A stretch of DNA of 64,000 nucleotides from Romboutsia faecis (GCF_014323405.1 NZ_JACRWE010000005.1:62001-126000); one strand, 5' to 3'. Counted from the first letter of the stretch, positions 18,928 to 29,021 are shown. Numbers and translations: made by a program. The notes: generated from the sequence alone by a model not told the origin.

Positions 18928-18950
18928 CTCATCTGTATAGGGGGATTAGT

Positions 18951-19580
18951 ATGAACAATGTTAACAAAGTAATTGTAAAAATTCAGGGTGCAGAATATCC
19001 TATGGTCGGAGATAAGCCTGCACATGAAATGATAAAAGTAGCTAACTACGTTGATCAAGAAATGACGAAGGTTATAGAAAGTAACCCTAAATTAAGTACA
19101 GTTATGGCTGGGATTGTAACTGCTATAAATATTACAGATCAACTATTTGAATGTGATGATTATAGTAGTGATTTAGCTAAAGAAAATGATGAATTAAGAC
19201 GAAAAGTAGATCAAACAGATGAAGGACTTAAGTTAGAGATAAAAAAATTACAGCTTCAATTAGACAGTAGAGATAAAGAAGTATCTGAGGCTAAGGCTAA
19301 GATTGATGAACTAAACAAGTTACTTGAAGATAAAAGTAAGGAATTAGAATCTAAGGAAACTGAAATAAATAACCTAAGTATGTCTACAGTAGGTTCAAAA
19401 TCAGAAGTTGAAAGTTATAAATCGGAAATAGAAGATTTAGAAGATTTACTTAAAGCTGCAGAAGAAAGAGCTAAGATTGCTGAAAGTTTATCATCAGAAT
19501 TCCAAAATAAGGCTTATAAATTACAGTTAAAATATACTGAGCTAGAAAATGAGCTTAAATATCTGAGAGCTACAATATAG
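18951..19580 (+). CDS. zapA: ZapA-like cell-division protein with long coiled coil
   Basis: The first 95 residues are a ZapA domain (VNKVIVKIQGAEYPMVGDKP, then EMIKVANYVDQEMTKV), which bundles FtsZ filaments at midcell. From about residue 80 to the end (209) the chain is a heptad-rich charged coiled coil, longer than the roughly 90-residue ZapA of Bacillus but usual in clostridia, where this gene follows pheT. The start is ATG 18951 after AGGGGGA, 24 bases behind pheT, so it may be transcribed from the Phe T-box. A hairpin with a short T run follows the stop. Confidence 0.88.
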   Translation: MNNVNKVIVKIQGAEYPMVGDKPAHEMIKVANYVDQEMTKVIESNPKLSTVMAGIVTAINITDQLFECDDYSSDLAKENDELRRKVDQTDEGLKLEIKKLQLQLDSRDKEVSEAKAKIDELNKLLEDKSKELESKETEINNLSMSTVGSKSEVESYKSEIEDLEDLLKAAEERAKIAESLSSEFQNKAYKLQLKYTELENELKYLRATI

Positions 19581-19590
19581 TTAATAATTA

Positions 19591-19637
19591 GGGGGTGTCT
19601 CAAAATGACTAAAATCATTTAGAAGACATCCCTTTTG
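19591..19637 (+). terminator. Terminator after zapA
   Basis: GGGGTGTCT pairs with AGACATCCC (one G-U pair), with an inner AAATGA/TCATTT stem, followed by TTTTG. The T run is short, so termination may be partial. Confidence 0.6.
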
Positions 19638-19715
19638 ATATTTGAAGTTAAAAATAATGGGTATATAGATTTATTGTATTAAATATTAAAGAATATTCCT
19701 TGAAGGAGGATGAAT

Positions 19716-22127
19716 ATGAAAGACATAGAATTATTAGCACCTGTTGGATCTTTTGAAGCTTTAAAAGCAGCTGTTCAAAATGGAGCGAATGCTGTTTACT
19801 TAGGTGGAAAAGATTTTAGTGCAAGAGCATCAGCAAACAATTTTGATAGAGATGAATTAAAAGAGGCTGTAAAATATGCTCATATTAGAGATGTACAAGT
19901 TTTCGTTACAGCAAATACTTTAATTAAGCAGGAAGAAATAGAAAGTTTTGTAGAATATGCTAAATTTTTATATGATATAGATGTAGATGCAATAATACTT
20001 CAAGATATAGGTATAGCAAAGTTAGTTAAAAGATTATTACCAGACTTTGAACTTCATGCTAGTACTCAAATGGTGGCTCACTCTTTAGAAGATGTAAAGT
20101 ATCTTGAAAATGCGGGATTTGATAGAGTTGTATTAGCAAGAGAGCTAAATGTAGAAGAAATAAAATACATTTGTGACAACACAAATGTTGATATAGAAGT
20201 ATTTGTTCATGGAGCATTATGCGTATGTTACTCAGGACAATGTTTAATGAGTAGTATGATAGGAAATAGATCAGGCAATAGAGGTAGATGTGCTCAACCA
20301 TGCAGACAAAAATATGAACTTATAGATATACACACAGGAGAAATTATAAATAGCAATGGGGATTATTTATTAAGCCCTAGAGATTTAAATACTATAGAGG
20401 ATATAGATAAAGTAATCGATGCGGGAGTACATTCTTTAAAAATAGAAGGAAGAATGAAAAGACCAGAATATGTTGCTACTGTAATTAGTAGTTATAGAAA
20501 AACTGTTGATAATTATTTAGAAAAGAATAAGATAAATGTTTCGAATGAAACGATAAGTGATTTATATACTATATTTAATAGAAAGTTCACAAAAGGTTTA
20601 ATATTAGGAGAAGTAGGAAAAGATGTAATGAATTCTGAAATACCTAATAACCAAGGTTTATATATAGGTAAAGTTTTAGATTTTAATAAAAGAGCTAAGA
20701 GATTGAAAATAAGATTAGAAAATACTCTTAAAAAAGGTGATGGAATAAACTTAGGTGGGGGGACTATAGGTAGGATTATAAAAGATGGAGAAATAACTAC
20801 TATAGCTCATAGAGGAGATGTAATTGAACTAGATTTTGTTGGAGAAGCTAGAAGACATCAGGTGGTATTTAAAACATCAGATAGTGAGTTGATGGATAGA
20901 GTCCAAAGTACGTTCCAACAAGATAAGGAACTAGTGAAAAGCCCTATTAATGCTGAGTTAGTTATTAGATTAAATGAAAAACCAGTACTTACTCTAATAG
21001 ATTTAAAAGGAAATAAAGTATCTATTGAAGGAGACAAAGTTGTAGAAGAAGCAATGAAGGTAGCCTTAAGTAAAGAAAAGGTAGAATCTCAGATTCAAAA
21101 GTTAGGAAACACTCCATATGAATTAAATAGTATAAGGACAACACTTGATGAAGGTGTAAGTTTACCTATAAGTATACTTAATCAAATGAGAAGAGATTGT
21201 ATAGAGCTATTAAATGAAGAACGAATAAAAATAAAAAATAGAAATTATAAATCAGAAAAAATAGAATATAAGCCAATTATAGCATATAAGGCTATAGATA
21301 AAAAAATAAGAGTAAAGGTAAAAAATCTAGAGCAACTAAAAGCTGCATTAGAGTGTGATATAGATTCTGTTTATTATGAAGATATAATAACATTAGATAA
21401 GGCATTAGAAATGGGAATAAAGTATAATAAGAAAGTTATTTACTCATCTCCAAGAATAATAAGAAATAAAGAGTATAAGCATTTAGAAAAAGCTAAAAAA
21501 TTAAATTTAAAAAATGTTCAGGTTGGTACTCTAGGAGCTATGGATTACTTTAAAGGAAAAAATTTAAGTATAGATTATTACTTAAATGCATTTAACAGTG
21601 AAACTATGAATCATTTTAAAAGTGAAGGAGCTACTTCATTATGTATATCACAAGAACTGAATTTAAATGAAATAAAAGAAACATTAAAATATACAGACAT
21701 AGAAGTAGAAGCTGTAGTATATGGATTTGCAACTATGATGGTAACGGAATACTGTCCTATGGGTGTTTTAGTTAGAGATTGTAAAAAAGATAAAAGAGCA
21801 GCAAAATGTAATCAAAGCATATATGCATTGAAGAATTTTAAAGGAGATATGTTTAGAATATCTCAGGATATATTCTGCAGAAGTACAATTTATAATTCAA
21901 ATATAACGTGTATATTAGATAATTTAGAAGAAGTAAGCAAATCTGGAATAGATGTATTCAGACTAGACTTTACACATGAAAGTGAACAAGTTGTTAAGGA
22001 AGTAATAGAAGCACATATTGAAGTATTAAATAATAATTACAGAATGGGTTCAAAGGCAACTAAACTATATAATTATTTAGATCAAATAGGAACGACATCA
22101 GCACATTATTATAAAGGTGTAGAATAA
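19716..22127 (+). CDS. U32 peptidase-family protein (RlhA-like, DUF3656)
   Basis: This 803-residue protein has an N-terminal U32 TIM-barrel (LLAPVGSFEALKAAVQNGA, VFVHGALCVCYSGQCLMSS, NRGRCAQPCRQKYELID) and a DUF3656 middle, then a second barrel-like part with YCPMGVLVRDC. The Cys set in C-S-G-Q-C, R-C-A-Q-P-C and the late C-P-M-G site suits an Fe-S or metal centre. Relatives with this layout include E. coli RlhA, which is needed for hydroxylation of 23S rRNA C2501; I infer an RNA-hydroxylation role, not protease activity. ATG 19710 overlaps the AGGAGG site, so ATG 19716, 6 bases from it, is taken as the start. Confidence 0.88.
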   Translation: MKDIELLAPVGSFEALKAAVQNGANAVYLGGKDFSARASANNFDRDELKEAVKYAHIRDVQVFVTANTLIKQEEIESFVEYAKFLYDIDVDAIILQDIGIAKLVKRLLPDFELHASTQMVAHSLEDVKYLENAGFDRVVLARELNVEEIKYICDNTNVDIEVFVHGALCVCYSGQCLMSSMIGNRSGNRGRCAQPCRQKYELIDIHTGEIINSNGDYLLSPRDLNTIEDIDKVIDAGVHSLKIEGRMKRPEYVATVISSYRKTVDNYLEKNKINVSNETISDLYTIFNRKFTKGLILGEVGKDVMNSEIPNNQGLYIGKVLDFNKRAKRLKIRLENTLKKGDGINLGGGTIGRIIKDGEITTIAHRGDVIELDFVGEARRHQVVFKTSDSELMDRVQSTFQQDKELVKSPINAELVIRLNEKPVLTLIDLKGNKVSIEGDKVVEEAMKVALSKEKVESQIQKLGNTPYELNSIRTTLDEGVSLPISILNQMRRDCIELLNEERIKIKNRNYKSEKIEYKPIIAYKAIDKKIRVKVKNLEQLKAALECDIDSVYYEDIITLDKALEMGIKYNKKVIYSSPRIIRNKEYKHLEKAKKLNLKNVQVGTLGAMDYFKGKNLSIDYYLNAFNSETMNHFKSEGATSLCISQELNLNEIKETLKYTDIEVEAVVYGFATMMVTEYCPMGVLVRDCKKDKRAAKCNQSIYALKNFKGDMFRISQDIFCRSTIYNSNITCILDNLEEVSKSGIDVFRLDFTHESEQVVKEVIEAHIEVLNNNYRMGSKATKLYNYLDQIGTTSAHYYKGVE

Positions 22128-22131
22128 GATA

Positions 22132-22527
22132 ATGAAGAAAAATATAATAATTACTGTGTTTTCGTTAATAACAATAGTAGTGATATTTACAATAGCATTA
22201 AATAATTTATCTTTAAAAAGTAATGATCATAAAAATTTTGTTGAGAAGAAAGCAGAGGATTTAAATCCGATATCAAAAGAAAGCGCAAAAAAAATATTAG
22301 AAGCAGAGTTTGGTAAAGATATTGTAAATACTGAGAATGATTTTAAAGAAGAAGGTAATTACTATATTATTGATGTGAATGTTAATATAGGAACTTCAGA
22401 AGAACATACTCATACCGAAGAGGAATTATCAACAGAAGATTTGAGTATAACAGATGATGGTGATCATATGATAAGTCTAGGTATTTATAAAATTAACAAA
22501 TATACAGGCGAATTAGTAGAAGATTAA
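22132..22527 (+). CDS. Small membrane-anchored protein, possibly PepSY-like
   Basis: This 131-residue protein has one N-terminal membrane helix (about 4-25), a short linker and an acidic outer domain. No firm family. The domain pattern ISKESAKKILEAEFGKD, a YYIIDVNV strand, then YKINKYTGELVED at the end resembles the helix-strand-strand layout of PepSY-type domains, which end in a D/K-x-x-TGE-like turn. It starts 5 bases after the U32 gene and is followed by a terminator, so it ends that operon. The His- and acid-rich loop SEEHTHTEEELS may be a metal-binding or flexible stretch. Confidence 0.6.
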   Translation: MKKNIIITVFSLITIVVIFTIALNNLSLKSNDHKNFVEKKAEDLNPISKESAKKILEAEFGKDIVNTENDFKEEGNYYIIDVNVNIGTSEEHTHTEEELSTEDLSITDDGDHMISLGIYKINKYTGELVED

Positions 22528-22537
22528 ATATAATCAA

Positions 22538-22571
22538 TAAAAATAACGGATAAAAATATCCGTTATTTTTA
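22538..22571. terminator. Bidirectional terminator between convergent genes
   Basis: AAAAATAACGGATA pairs with TATCCGTTATTTTT; A and T runs on both sides allow use by the plus-strand operon and by pepD on the minus strand. Confidence 0.9.
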
Positions 22572-22581
22572 TTTTGAAATA

Positions 22582-24027
22582 CTAGTGAATAGACTTTAAG
22601 ATTGCTAGTAAGTAATTCCAAGTATTTTCAGTAGACTGTATATCTAAATGTTCATTAGGAGTGTGAACATCAAACATATCAGGACCTAAAGAAATAGCTT
22701 CAGCCCCAGGCATTTTATCTAATAATAAACCACACTCAAGACCAGCATGAATAGCCATAATTATAGGTTTCTTACCAGTTAGCTTCTCATAAGTATCAAC
22801 AGCTATTTTTTCAAGTTGAGATCCCTTAGCATACTCCCAAGCAGGATAAGCACTTTCAACTCTAAAATTACCATTTAAAGAGTCAGTTAATAAATCCATT
22901 TTATTTAAAATATCATCTTTTAAGGAGCTAACTGAACTTCTGACTGCACTTTCAAATAGAACTTCAGTATCACTATTTATTACAACTCCTAAGTTTGTAG
23001 AACTTTCTACTAAACCTTCTATGTCCATACTCATAGTTTGAATTCCGTTAGGCATTAAGTTATACATTTTTATTACTTTATCTTTAAATTCAGAAGTAAA
23101 TACTTTATCAATTTTAGTATCTGAAACCTCTATTACAAGACCTGGATCAGAGGTTCTAAACTCATGTTTAAATACTTTTTCAATTTCAGATATTTGATTT
23201 TTAACATCTTCAACAGCATTTCTATTAACTACGATTATGCACTCAGACTCACGAGGAATAGCATTATTTTTTGAACCACCGCTAACCTTAGCTAAATCGA
23301 AATCAACCTTTAGTAAGTTTAATAATCTACCTAATAATTTATTAGAGTTAGCTCTTTGTTTGATTATATCCATTCCAGAGTGGCCGCCAAGTAGTCCTTT
23401 TATATCAACTAATAAAGCAACTTTATCTTTTGATACTTCACTATATTCAACTGGTAAAGTAGATATAGCAGTAGCACCACCAGCACAACTAACTAATATA
23501 TAACCTTCCTCTTCTGAATCTAAGTTTAATATATATTTAGATTTTAAATTTTTTCCATCTAAATTCATAGCTCCACTCATACCAGCTTCTTCATCAACAG
23601 TAACTAAGAACTCTATTTCAGGATGTTCAATAGTATTATCAGCAAGAACCGCCATACCCATAGCAACAGCAATACCATTGTCAGCACCTAAAGTAGTACC
23701 AGTAGCATAAATCATACCATCTTCTATTCTTAATTTTATAGGATCTTTAGTGAAATCGTGATCAGTATCTTTATTTTTCTCGCAAACCATATCCATATGT
23801 CCTTGAAGCATAACGCAAGGCGCATTTTCATAACCTTTAGTTGCAGGTTTTCTAATAATAATATTTAAATGTTCATCTTGGATTGTTTCTAAATTTAAAG
23901 AATTACCGAAATTATAAAGAAAATCACTTATTCCTTTTTCATTTCCAGAACCTCTAGGTATTTGAGAGATTTCTTCGAAATACTTAAAAACAAGTTTAGG
24001 CTGTAGCCCCTCTAAAACTTTTTCCAT
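22582..24027 (-). CDS. pepD: Aminoacyl-histidine dipeptidase (M20 family, PepD)
   Basis: A cytosolic dizinc dipeptidase of broad specificity, about 481 residues, normal for PepD. Motifs: PRGSGNEKGIS near the start, zinc-site GHMDMVCEKN, LGADNGIAVAMG with the bridging Asp, DEEAGMSGAMNL with catalytic Glu, LLGGHSGMDI in the lid domain and HAGLECGLL with the last zinc His. The first ATG (24033) is only 3 bases from AGGAG; ATG 24027 is 9 bases away and gives the usual M-E-K-V-L-E-G-L-Q-P-K start. It stands alone between a shared terminator and a divergent promoter region with mutS2. Confidence 0.93.
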   Translation of the reverse strand: MEKVLEGLQPKLVFKYFEEISQIPRGSGNEKGISDFLYNFGNSLNLETIQDEHLNIIIRKPATKGYENAPCVMLQGHMDMVCEKNKDTDHDFTKDPIKLRIEDGMIYATGTTLGADNGIAVAMGMAVLADNTIEHPEIEFLVTVDEEAGMSGAMNLDGKNLKSKYILNLDSEEEGYILVSCAGGATAISTLPVEYSEVSKDKVALLVDIKGLLGGHSGMDIIKQRANSNKLLGRLLNLLKVDFDLAKVSGGSKNNAIPRESECIIVVNRNAVEDVKNQISEIEKVFKHEFRTSDPGLVIEVSDTKIDKVFTSEFKDKVIKMYNLMPNGIQTMSMDIEGLVESSTNLGVVINSDTEVLFESAVRSSVSSLKDDILNKMDLLTDSLNGNFRVESAYPAWEYAKGSQLEKIAVDTYEKLTGKKPIIMAIHAGLECGLLLDKMPGAEAISLGPDMFDVHTPNEHLDIQSTENTWNYLLAILKSIH

Positions 24028-24203
24028 TAACATAATCTCCTTTTAGTAAAATAGTATTAAAACAGCTATTTTAAGTTAATAATTAAAAAAATACACTACA
24101 AATAATGTATGTTTATGTATAATATATAAATAGCTATATAAATAGTATAATACAAATGTACATAAAATAAACAATATAAACTAGAGTAATAAAAGGAGGA
24201 AGT

Positions 24204-26582
24204 ATGAATCAAAAATCATTAAGAGTTTTAGAGTTTAATAAAATCGTTGACATATTAAAGACAAAAGTTTCATCTTCTTTAGGTTTAAAATATATAGAAA
24301 ATTTAACTCCAAGTTCAGACTATGAAGAAGTTAGATATATGTTAGAAGAAACTAGTCAAGCTCAAGGTATACTTTTAAAAAGAGGATCATTAGGTCTAAA
24401 TGGTATACATGATGTTGAAGATAAAGCAAAAAGAGCGGAAATTGGAGCATCTTTAGACCCGGGAAGTTTAATAAAAATAGCAGATACTCTAAGAGTTGCT
24501 AGAAATCTAAAAAATACGTTAGCAAGTAGTGAAGAAGAAGAATTTAATTACCCTGTAATTCAAGGATTATCAAATTCATTATATGTATATAGAGATGTAG
24601 AAGATAAAATTTACAATGCGATAGTAAGTGAAATAGAAATATCAGATAATGCGTCTTCAGAACTTAGAGATATAAGAAGAAGAATTGTACAAAAGAATCA
24701 ATCTATAAGATCTAAGTTAAATTCTATAATTTCATCAACTACATATCAAAAATATTTACAAGATGCAATTATATCTGTAAGAGGAGATAGATTTGTAGTT
24801 CCTGTAAAAGCAGAGTATAGATCTTATGTTTCTGGAATTATTCATGATCAATCATCATCAGGAGCAACTTTATTCATAGAGCCTATGAGTATTGTTGATA
24901 TGAATAATGAATTAAGACAATTAAGATTAAAAGAACAAGAAGAAATAGAAAGAATACTAGCTGAGTTATCTGCACTTGTAGGTGAAATTAGCCATGATAT
25001 TATTTCTAACCAAGAAATACTAGGTAAGTTGGATTTTGCATTTGCTAAAGGGAAACTATCCATAGCTATGAAGGCAGTAGAACCGAACTTAAATGAAGAC
25101 AAATTTATAAATATAAAAGCTGGGAGACATCCTTTATTAGATGCAGAAACTGTAGTTGCAAATGATATTTATCTAGGCAGAGATTTCCATACATTGTTAA
25201 TAACAGGTCCAAACACAGGTGGTAAAACAGTAACTATAAAGACAGTAGGACTATTTGCTCTTATGACACAAAGTGGTCTTCATATACCTGCAAACTATGG
25301 AAGTAGCATGTGTGTATTTGATAATGTATTTGCAGATATTGGTGATGAACAAAGTATAGAGCAAAGTTTATCTACTTTCTCATCTCATATGACAAATATA
25401 GTTTCTATATTAAAAGATGTAACAGAAAATTCTTTAGTAATATTTGATGAATTAGGTGCGGGAACTGACCCTATTGAAGGAGCATCTCTAGCAATCGCTA
25501 TATTAGAAGACGTAAAAATGGCGGGAGCAAAATGTATAGCAACAACTCACTATACTGAATTAAAAAATTATGCACTAACAAAAGAAGGTGTAGAAAATGC
25601 TGCAGTTGAGTTTGATGTAGACACTTTAAGTCCTACATATAGATTACTTATGGGAATACCAGGTAAATCAAATGCATTTGAAATATCTAAAAAATTAGGA
25701 TTAAGTGATTATATAATATCAAGAGCGAGAGAATTTATAGATGATAGTAATATAGAATTGGAAGATGTTATTCAAGAAGCTGAGAAAAGTAGACTTAAAG
25801 CAATAGAAGAAAGAGAAGAGGCTGAAAAATTAAAGGTAGAGATAGAAAAAGTTAAACAAGAATATGATGAGAGATTAGCTAAAATAACATCTCAAAGGGA
25901 TAAATTAATAGAACAAGCTAAGTCTGAGGCATTTAGAATTACTAGAGGTGCTAAAGAAGAAGTTGATAATATAATAAAAGAACTTAGACAAATGGAAAAT
26001 GAAATAGCTTCTAAAGAAAAGAATCGTAAGATTGAAGCACTTAGAAAAGAATTATCTAGTTCTATGGGTGCTCTTCAGCCATCTGTTGAAAGTATGATAA
26101 TTCCAAAGGTTGCAACTAAAGAAATTAAAAATTTAAAACCTGGAGATGAAGTTAAGGTAATAACTTTAAATCAAAATGGAAGTGTAGTTTCAGTTGATGA
26201 AAGAAAGAAAGAAGCAGTAGTCCAAATAGGTATAATGAAAATGACCTTACCATTCAAGTCGTTGCAAAAAGCAAAGGCAGATGTAAAGACTACTGTAACT
26301 AAGGGAACTAGAAGCATAATAAAATCAAAATCAGGTAGAGTTAAGAGTGAAGTAGACCTAAGAGGTATGAACTTAGAAGAAGCAATAATGGAAGTTGATA
26401 AATATTTAGATGATGCCTGTGTAGCAGGATTAGAATATGTTACAATAATACATGGTATAGGTACAGGCGTTCTTAAATCAGGAATTCAAGAAGTACTTAA
26501 GAAGAATAAACATGTTAAATCTCAAAGACCTGGTCAGTACGGTGAAGGTGGAGCAGGTGTCACAATAGCGGTATTAAAATAA
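24204..26582 (+). CDS. mutS2: MutS2 family ATPase/nuclease
   Basis: The 792-residue protein has the MutS core and clamp helices, an ABC ATPase with Walker A GPNTGGKT (from 335), signature SLSTFSSHM, Walker B LVIFDELGAGTDP and the HYTELK switch, then a long coiled coil (about 515-630) and a C-terminal Smr domain (about 714-792, DLRGMNLEEAI and HGIGTGVL). MutS2 lacks the mismatch-reading domain; it acts on recombination intermediates and, in Firmicutes, on collided ribosomes. AAGGAGG precedes the ATG. The upstream gap 24034-24203 is a divergent AT-rich promoter region. Confidence 0.96.
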   Translation: MNQKSLRVLEFNKIVDILKTKVSSSLGLKYIENLTPSSDYEEVRYMLEETSQAQGILLKRGSLGLNGIHDVEDKAKRAEIGASLDPGSLIKIADTLRVARNLKNTLASSEEEEFNYPVIQGLSNSLYVYRDVEDKIYNAIVSEIEISDNASSELRDIRRRIVQKNQSIRSKLNSIISSTTYQKYLQDAIISVRGDRFVVPVKAEYRSYVSGIIHDQSSSGATLFIEPMSIVDMNNELRQLRLKEQEEIERILAELSALVGEISHDIISNQEILGKLDFAFAKGKLSIAMKAVEPNLNEDKFINIKAGRHPLLDAETVVANDIYLGRDFHTLLITGPNTGGKTVTIKTVGLFALMTQSGLHIPANYGSSMCVFDNVFADIGDEQSIEQSLSTFSSHMTNIVSILKDVTENSLVIFDELGAGTDPIEGASLAIAILEDVKMAGAKCIATTHYTELKNYALTKEGVENAAVEFDVDTLSPTYRLLMGIPGKSNAFEISKKLGLSDYIISRAREFIDDSNIELEDVIQEAEKSRLKAIEEREEAEKLKVEIEKVKQEYDERLAKITSQRDKLIEQAKSEAFRITRGAKEEVDNIIKELRQMENEIASKEKNRKIEALRKELSSSMGALQPSVESMIIPKVATKEIKNLKPGDEVKVITLNQNGSVVSVDERKKEAVVQIGIMKMTLPFKSLQKAKADVKTTVTKGTRSIIKSKSGRVKSEVDLRGMNLEEAIMEVDKYLDDACVAGLEYVTIIHGIGTGVLKSGIQEVLKKNKHVKSQRPGQYGEGGAGVTIAVLK

Positions 26583-26603
26583 AGTTATTAAGGAGAGATT
26601 AAT

Positions 26604-27047
26604 ATGATTTTAGTATCAGCATGTCTATTAGGAATAGACTGTAAATATAACGGGTCTAGCAATGATAATGCTAAGGTAAAAGAGTATTTAAAAAATAAAG
26701 CATTTGTAATTGCATGTCCAGAACAACTAGGAGGATTAACAACACCAAGGAATCCTTCTGAAATAGTTAAATGTGATAAAGATGGAATTATAAATGAAAA
26801 TTATAAAATCATAAGTAATAAAAATGTAGATGTCACTGAAAACTTTATAAAAGGTGCGAATGAAACCTTAAAAATTGCCAAAATTTATAATTGCAAAGAA
26901 GCTATATTAAAGGATGGAAGTCCTTCTTGTGGTTCTAATTTTATATATGATGGAAGTTTTACAGGCAATAAAGTTATAGGTGAAGGAGTAACAACTAAAT
27001 TACTTAGAGACAATAATATAAAAGTAATTAGTGAAAAAGACTTATAA
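26604..27047 (+). CDS. DUF523 domain protein
   Basis: A 147-residue protein of the widespread DUF523 family. It keeps the conserved sites SACLLGIDCKYNG, CPEQLGGLTTPR, and LKDGSPSCGSNFIYDG, with four conserved Cys that suggest a metal or Fe-S site. Function is unknown; it is 21 bases after mutS2 and may be cotranscribed with it. AGGAGAG lies before the ATG. Confidence 0.9.
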   Translation: MILVSACLLGIDCKYNGSSNDNAKVKEYLKNKAFVIACPEQLGGLTTPRNPSEIVKCDKDGIINENYKIISNKNVDVTENFIKGANETLKIAKIYNCKEAILKDGSPSCGSNFIYDGSFTGNKVIGEGVTTKLLRDNNIKVISEKDL

Positions 27048-27122
27048 TAAATCAAACATCTTGAAAAAACTTAAGATTTGATTTACCATAAGAAGATAAG
27101 AGAAAGAGAGAGGAGCAATGAC

Positions 27123-28823
27123 ATGCAAGATTTCAAGGTAGCAATAGCAAATTGCCTTAAAGAAAAGATAGAAGATTTATCTTTAGAAGAAATATTAGGA
27201 CTTATAGAAATACCACCAAATAAAGATATGGGTGACTATGCTTTCCCATGTTTCAAACTAGCAAAGGTATTTAGAAAAGCTCCTAACATGATAGCAAGTG
27301 ATTTATCAGAAACTATAGAAGCTAAGGGAGATATATCGAAAGTTATGCCAATGGGCGGATACGTAAACTTCTTTGTTAACAAATCTCAATTAGCTAATAA
27401 TGTTATAAATGATGTATTAACTCAAAAAGATGCATACGGACATGGAAAAATGGGAGATGGTAAAACTGTAGTAATAGATTTTTCATCTCCTAATATAGCA
27501 AAGCCTTTCCATATAGGTCACATAAGAACTACAGTTATAGGTAATGCTTTATACAAAATATATGACTCTCAAGGATATGATACTGTAAGAGTAAATCACT
27601 TAGGTGACTATGGGACTCAGTTCGGAAAACTTATAGTAGCATTTAAGTTATGGGGAGATAAAGAAACTGTAGAATCTAACCCAATACCAGAATTATTAAA
27701 GTTATACATAAGATTCCATGATGAAGCTGAAGAAAAGCCAGAAATGGAAGATGAAGCAAGAGCTTGGTTTACAAAGTTAGAAAATGGAGATCCAGAAGCT
27801 AAAGAATTATGGCAATGGTTTAGAGATGAAAGTTTAAAAGAATTTGCTAGAGTTTATGATTTATTAGATATACAATTTGATTCTTACAATGGAGAAAGTT
27901 TCTACTCTGATAAGATGGATACTGTAATAGAGACTATAAAAGAAAAAGGATTATTACAAGAATCTCAAGGAACTAATGTAGTTGATTTAGAAGCATATAA
28001 TATGCCACCTGCATTAATAACAAAAAATGATGGTTCTACTTTATATATGACTAGAGATTTAGCAGCAGCAGTATATAGAAAGAACACTTACAACTTTGAT
28101 AAGTGTATATATGTAGTTGGATCTCAACAAGCATTACACTTCCAACAATTATTTAAAGTTTTAGAACTTGTAGGATTTGAGTGGGCTAAAGATTTAATAC
28201 ATGTTCCATTTGGAATGGTTGCACTAGAAGAAGGAACTATGTCTACTAGAAAAGGTAGAGTAGTATTCTTAGAAGATGTTTTAAAACAAGCTATAGAAAA
28301 AACAAAAGAAACAATGTTAGCTAAAAACCCAGATGCTAAAAATGTAGACACGATAGCTAAGCAAGTAGGGGTTGGAGCTGTAGTGTTCCAAGAGTTATCT
28401 AACAGTAGAATCAAAGACTATACTTTCTCTTGGGAAAGAACATTAAGCTTTGAGGGTGAGACTGGACCGTATGTTCAATACACTCATGCTAGATGTTGTG
28501 CAGTATTAAGAAAGGCTAATGAAGAAGTAACTTCAGATATTAATTATGAATTATTAACAAATGAAGATAGTGTAGAAGTATTAAAAACAATAGCTTCATT
28601 TAATAAAAATATAGTATCTGCATTAAATAGAAATGAGCCACATATAGTAACTAGATTTGTACTAGATTTAGCTCAAGCATTTAACAAATTCTATCATGAT
28701 AATCCAATCTTAGTAGATGATGTTGAAGTAAGAAAAGCTAGACTTGCTTTAGTTGCGGCAACTAGACAAACATTAGAAAATGGACTTAAATTATTAGGAA
28801 TGCATGCACCAGAAAGAATGTAA
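27123..28823 (+). CDS. argS: Arginyl-tRNA synthetase
   Basis: A 566-residue class I synthetase. It has the N-terminal Add-1 domain for the tRNA D-loop (1-90), then SSPNIAKPFHIGHIRT containing the HIGH motif (about 130), the MSTRKG element that replaces KMSKS in ArgRS, and a helical DALR anticodon domain ending in M-H-A-P-E-R-M. The frame is open from 27078, but GAGAGGAGC is 7 bases before ATG 27123, and family N-termini match from there. No T-box precedes it; the gap from DUF523 is short. Confidence 0.96.
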   Translation: MQDFKVAIANCLKEKIEDLSLEEILGLIEIPPNKDMGDYAFPCFKLAKVFRKAPNMIASDLSETIEAKGDISKVMPMGGYVNFFVNKSQLANNVINDVLTQKDAYGHGKMGDGKTVVIDFSSPNIAKPFHIGHIRTTVIGNALYKIYDSQGYDTVRVNHLGDYGTQFGKLIVAFKLWGDKETVESNPIPELLKLYIRFHDEAEEKPEMEDEARAWFTKLENGDPEAKELWQWFRDESLKEFARVYDLLDIQFDSYNGESFYSDKMDTVIETIKEKGLLQESQGTNVVDLEAYNMPPALITKNDGSTLYMTRDLAAAVYRKNTYNFDKCIYVVGSQQALHFQQLFKVLELVGFEWAKDLIHVPFGMVALEEGTMSTRKGRVVFLEDVLKQAIEKTKETMLAKNPDAKNVDTIAKQVGVGAVVFQELSNSRIKDYTFSWERTLSFEGETGPYVQYTHARCCAVLRKANEEVTSDINYELLTNEDSVEVLKTIASFNKNIVSALNRNEPHIVTRFVLDLAQAFNKFYHDNPILVDDVEVRKARLALVAATRQTLENGLKLLGMHAPERM

Positions 28824-28831
28824 TAGGTGTT

Positions 28832-28922
28832 AAAATATAGATTATAACCGGGGCGCTCGGGCTGATATATAATTTCTAGAATTATATATCAGCCCTTCGC
28901 TACGTTATATAACCTATATCTT
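28832..28922. repeat. Long palindromic hairpin element downstream of argS
   Basis: A 16-bp perfect stem, GGGCTGATATATAATT (28859-28874), a 5-base loop and its complement (28880-28895), are flanked by GC-rich arms (GGGGCGCTC / TTCGCTACG) and an outer imperfect AT-rich stem (ATATAGATTATAAC / GTTATATAACCTATA). No T run follows, so it is not a standard terminator. GC-rich ends with an AT centre in an AT-rich genome look like a REP-like intergenic repeat; this is inference from one copy. Confidence 0.55.
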
Positions 28923-29021
28923 AATATACTTAGAGGTGATATATAAGAAAGACAAGGTATATTAAATATATTAGTTGATAAGACTAATTATTAAATAGTA
29001 TTACTGAGGAGTATAATATTT

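Noticed and set aside
27078..27122. Upstream extension of argS
   Set aside because: No ribosome site; family N-terminus begins at ATG 27123.
28859..28895. Ordinary terminator of argS
   Set aside because: The stem is strong but is followed by TTCGCTACG, not a T run.
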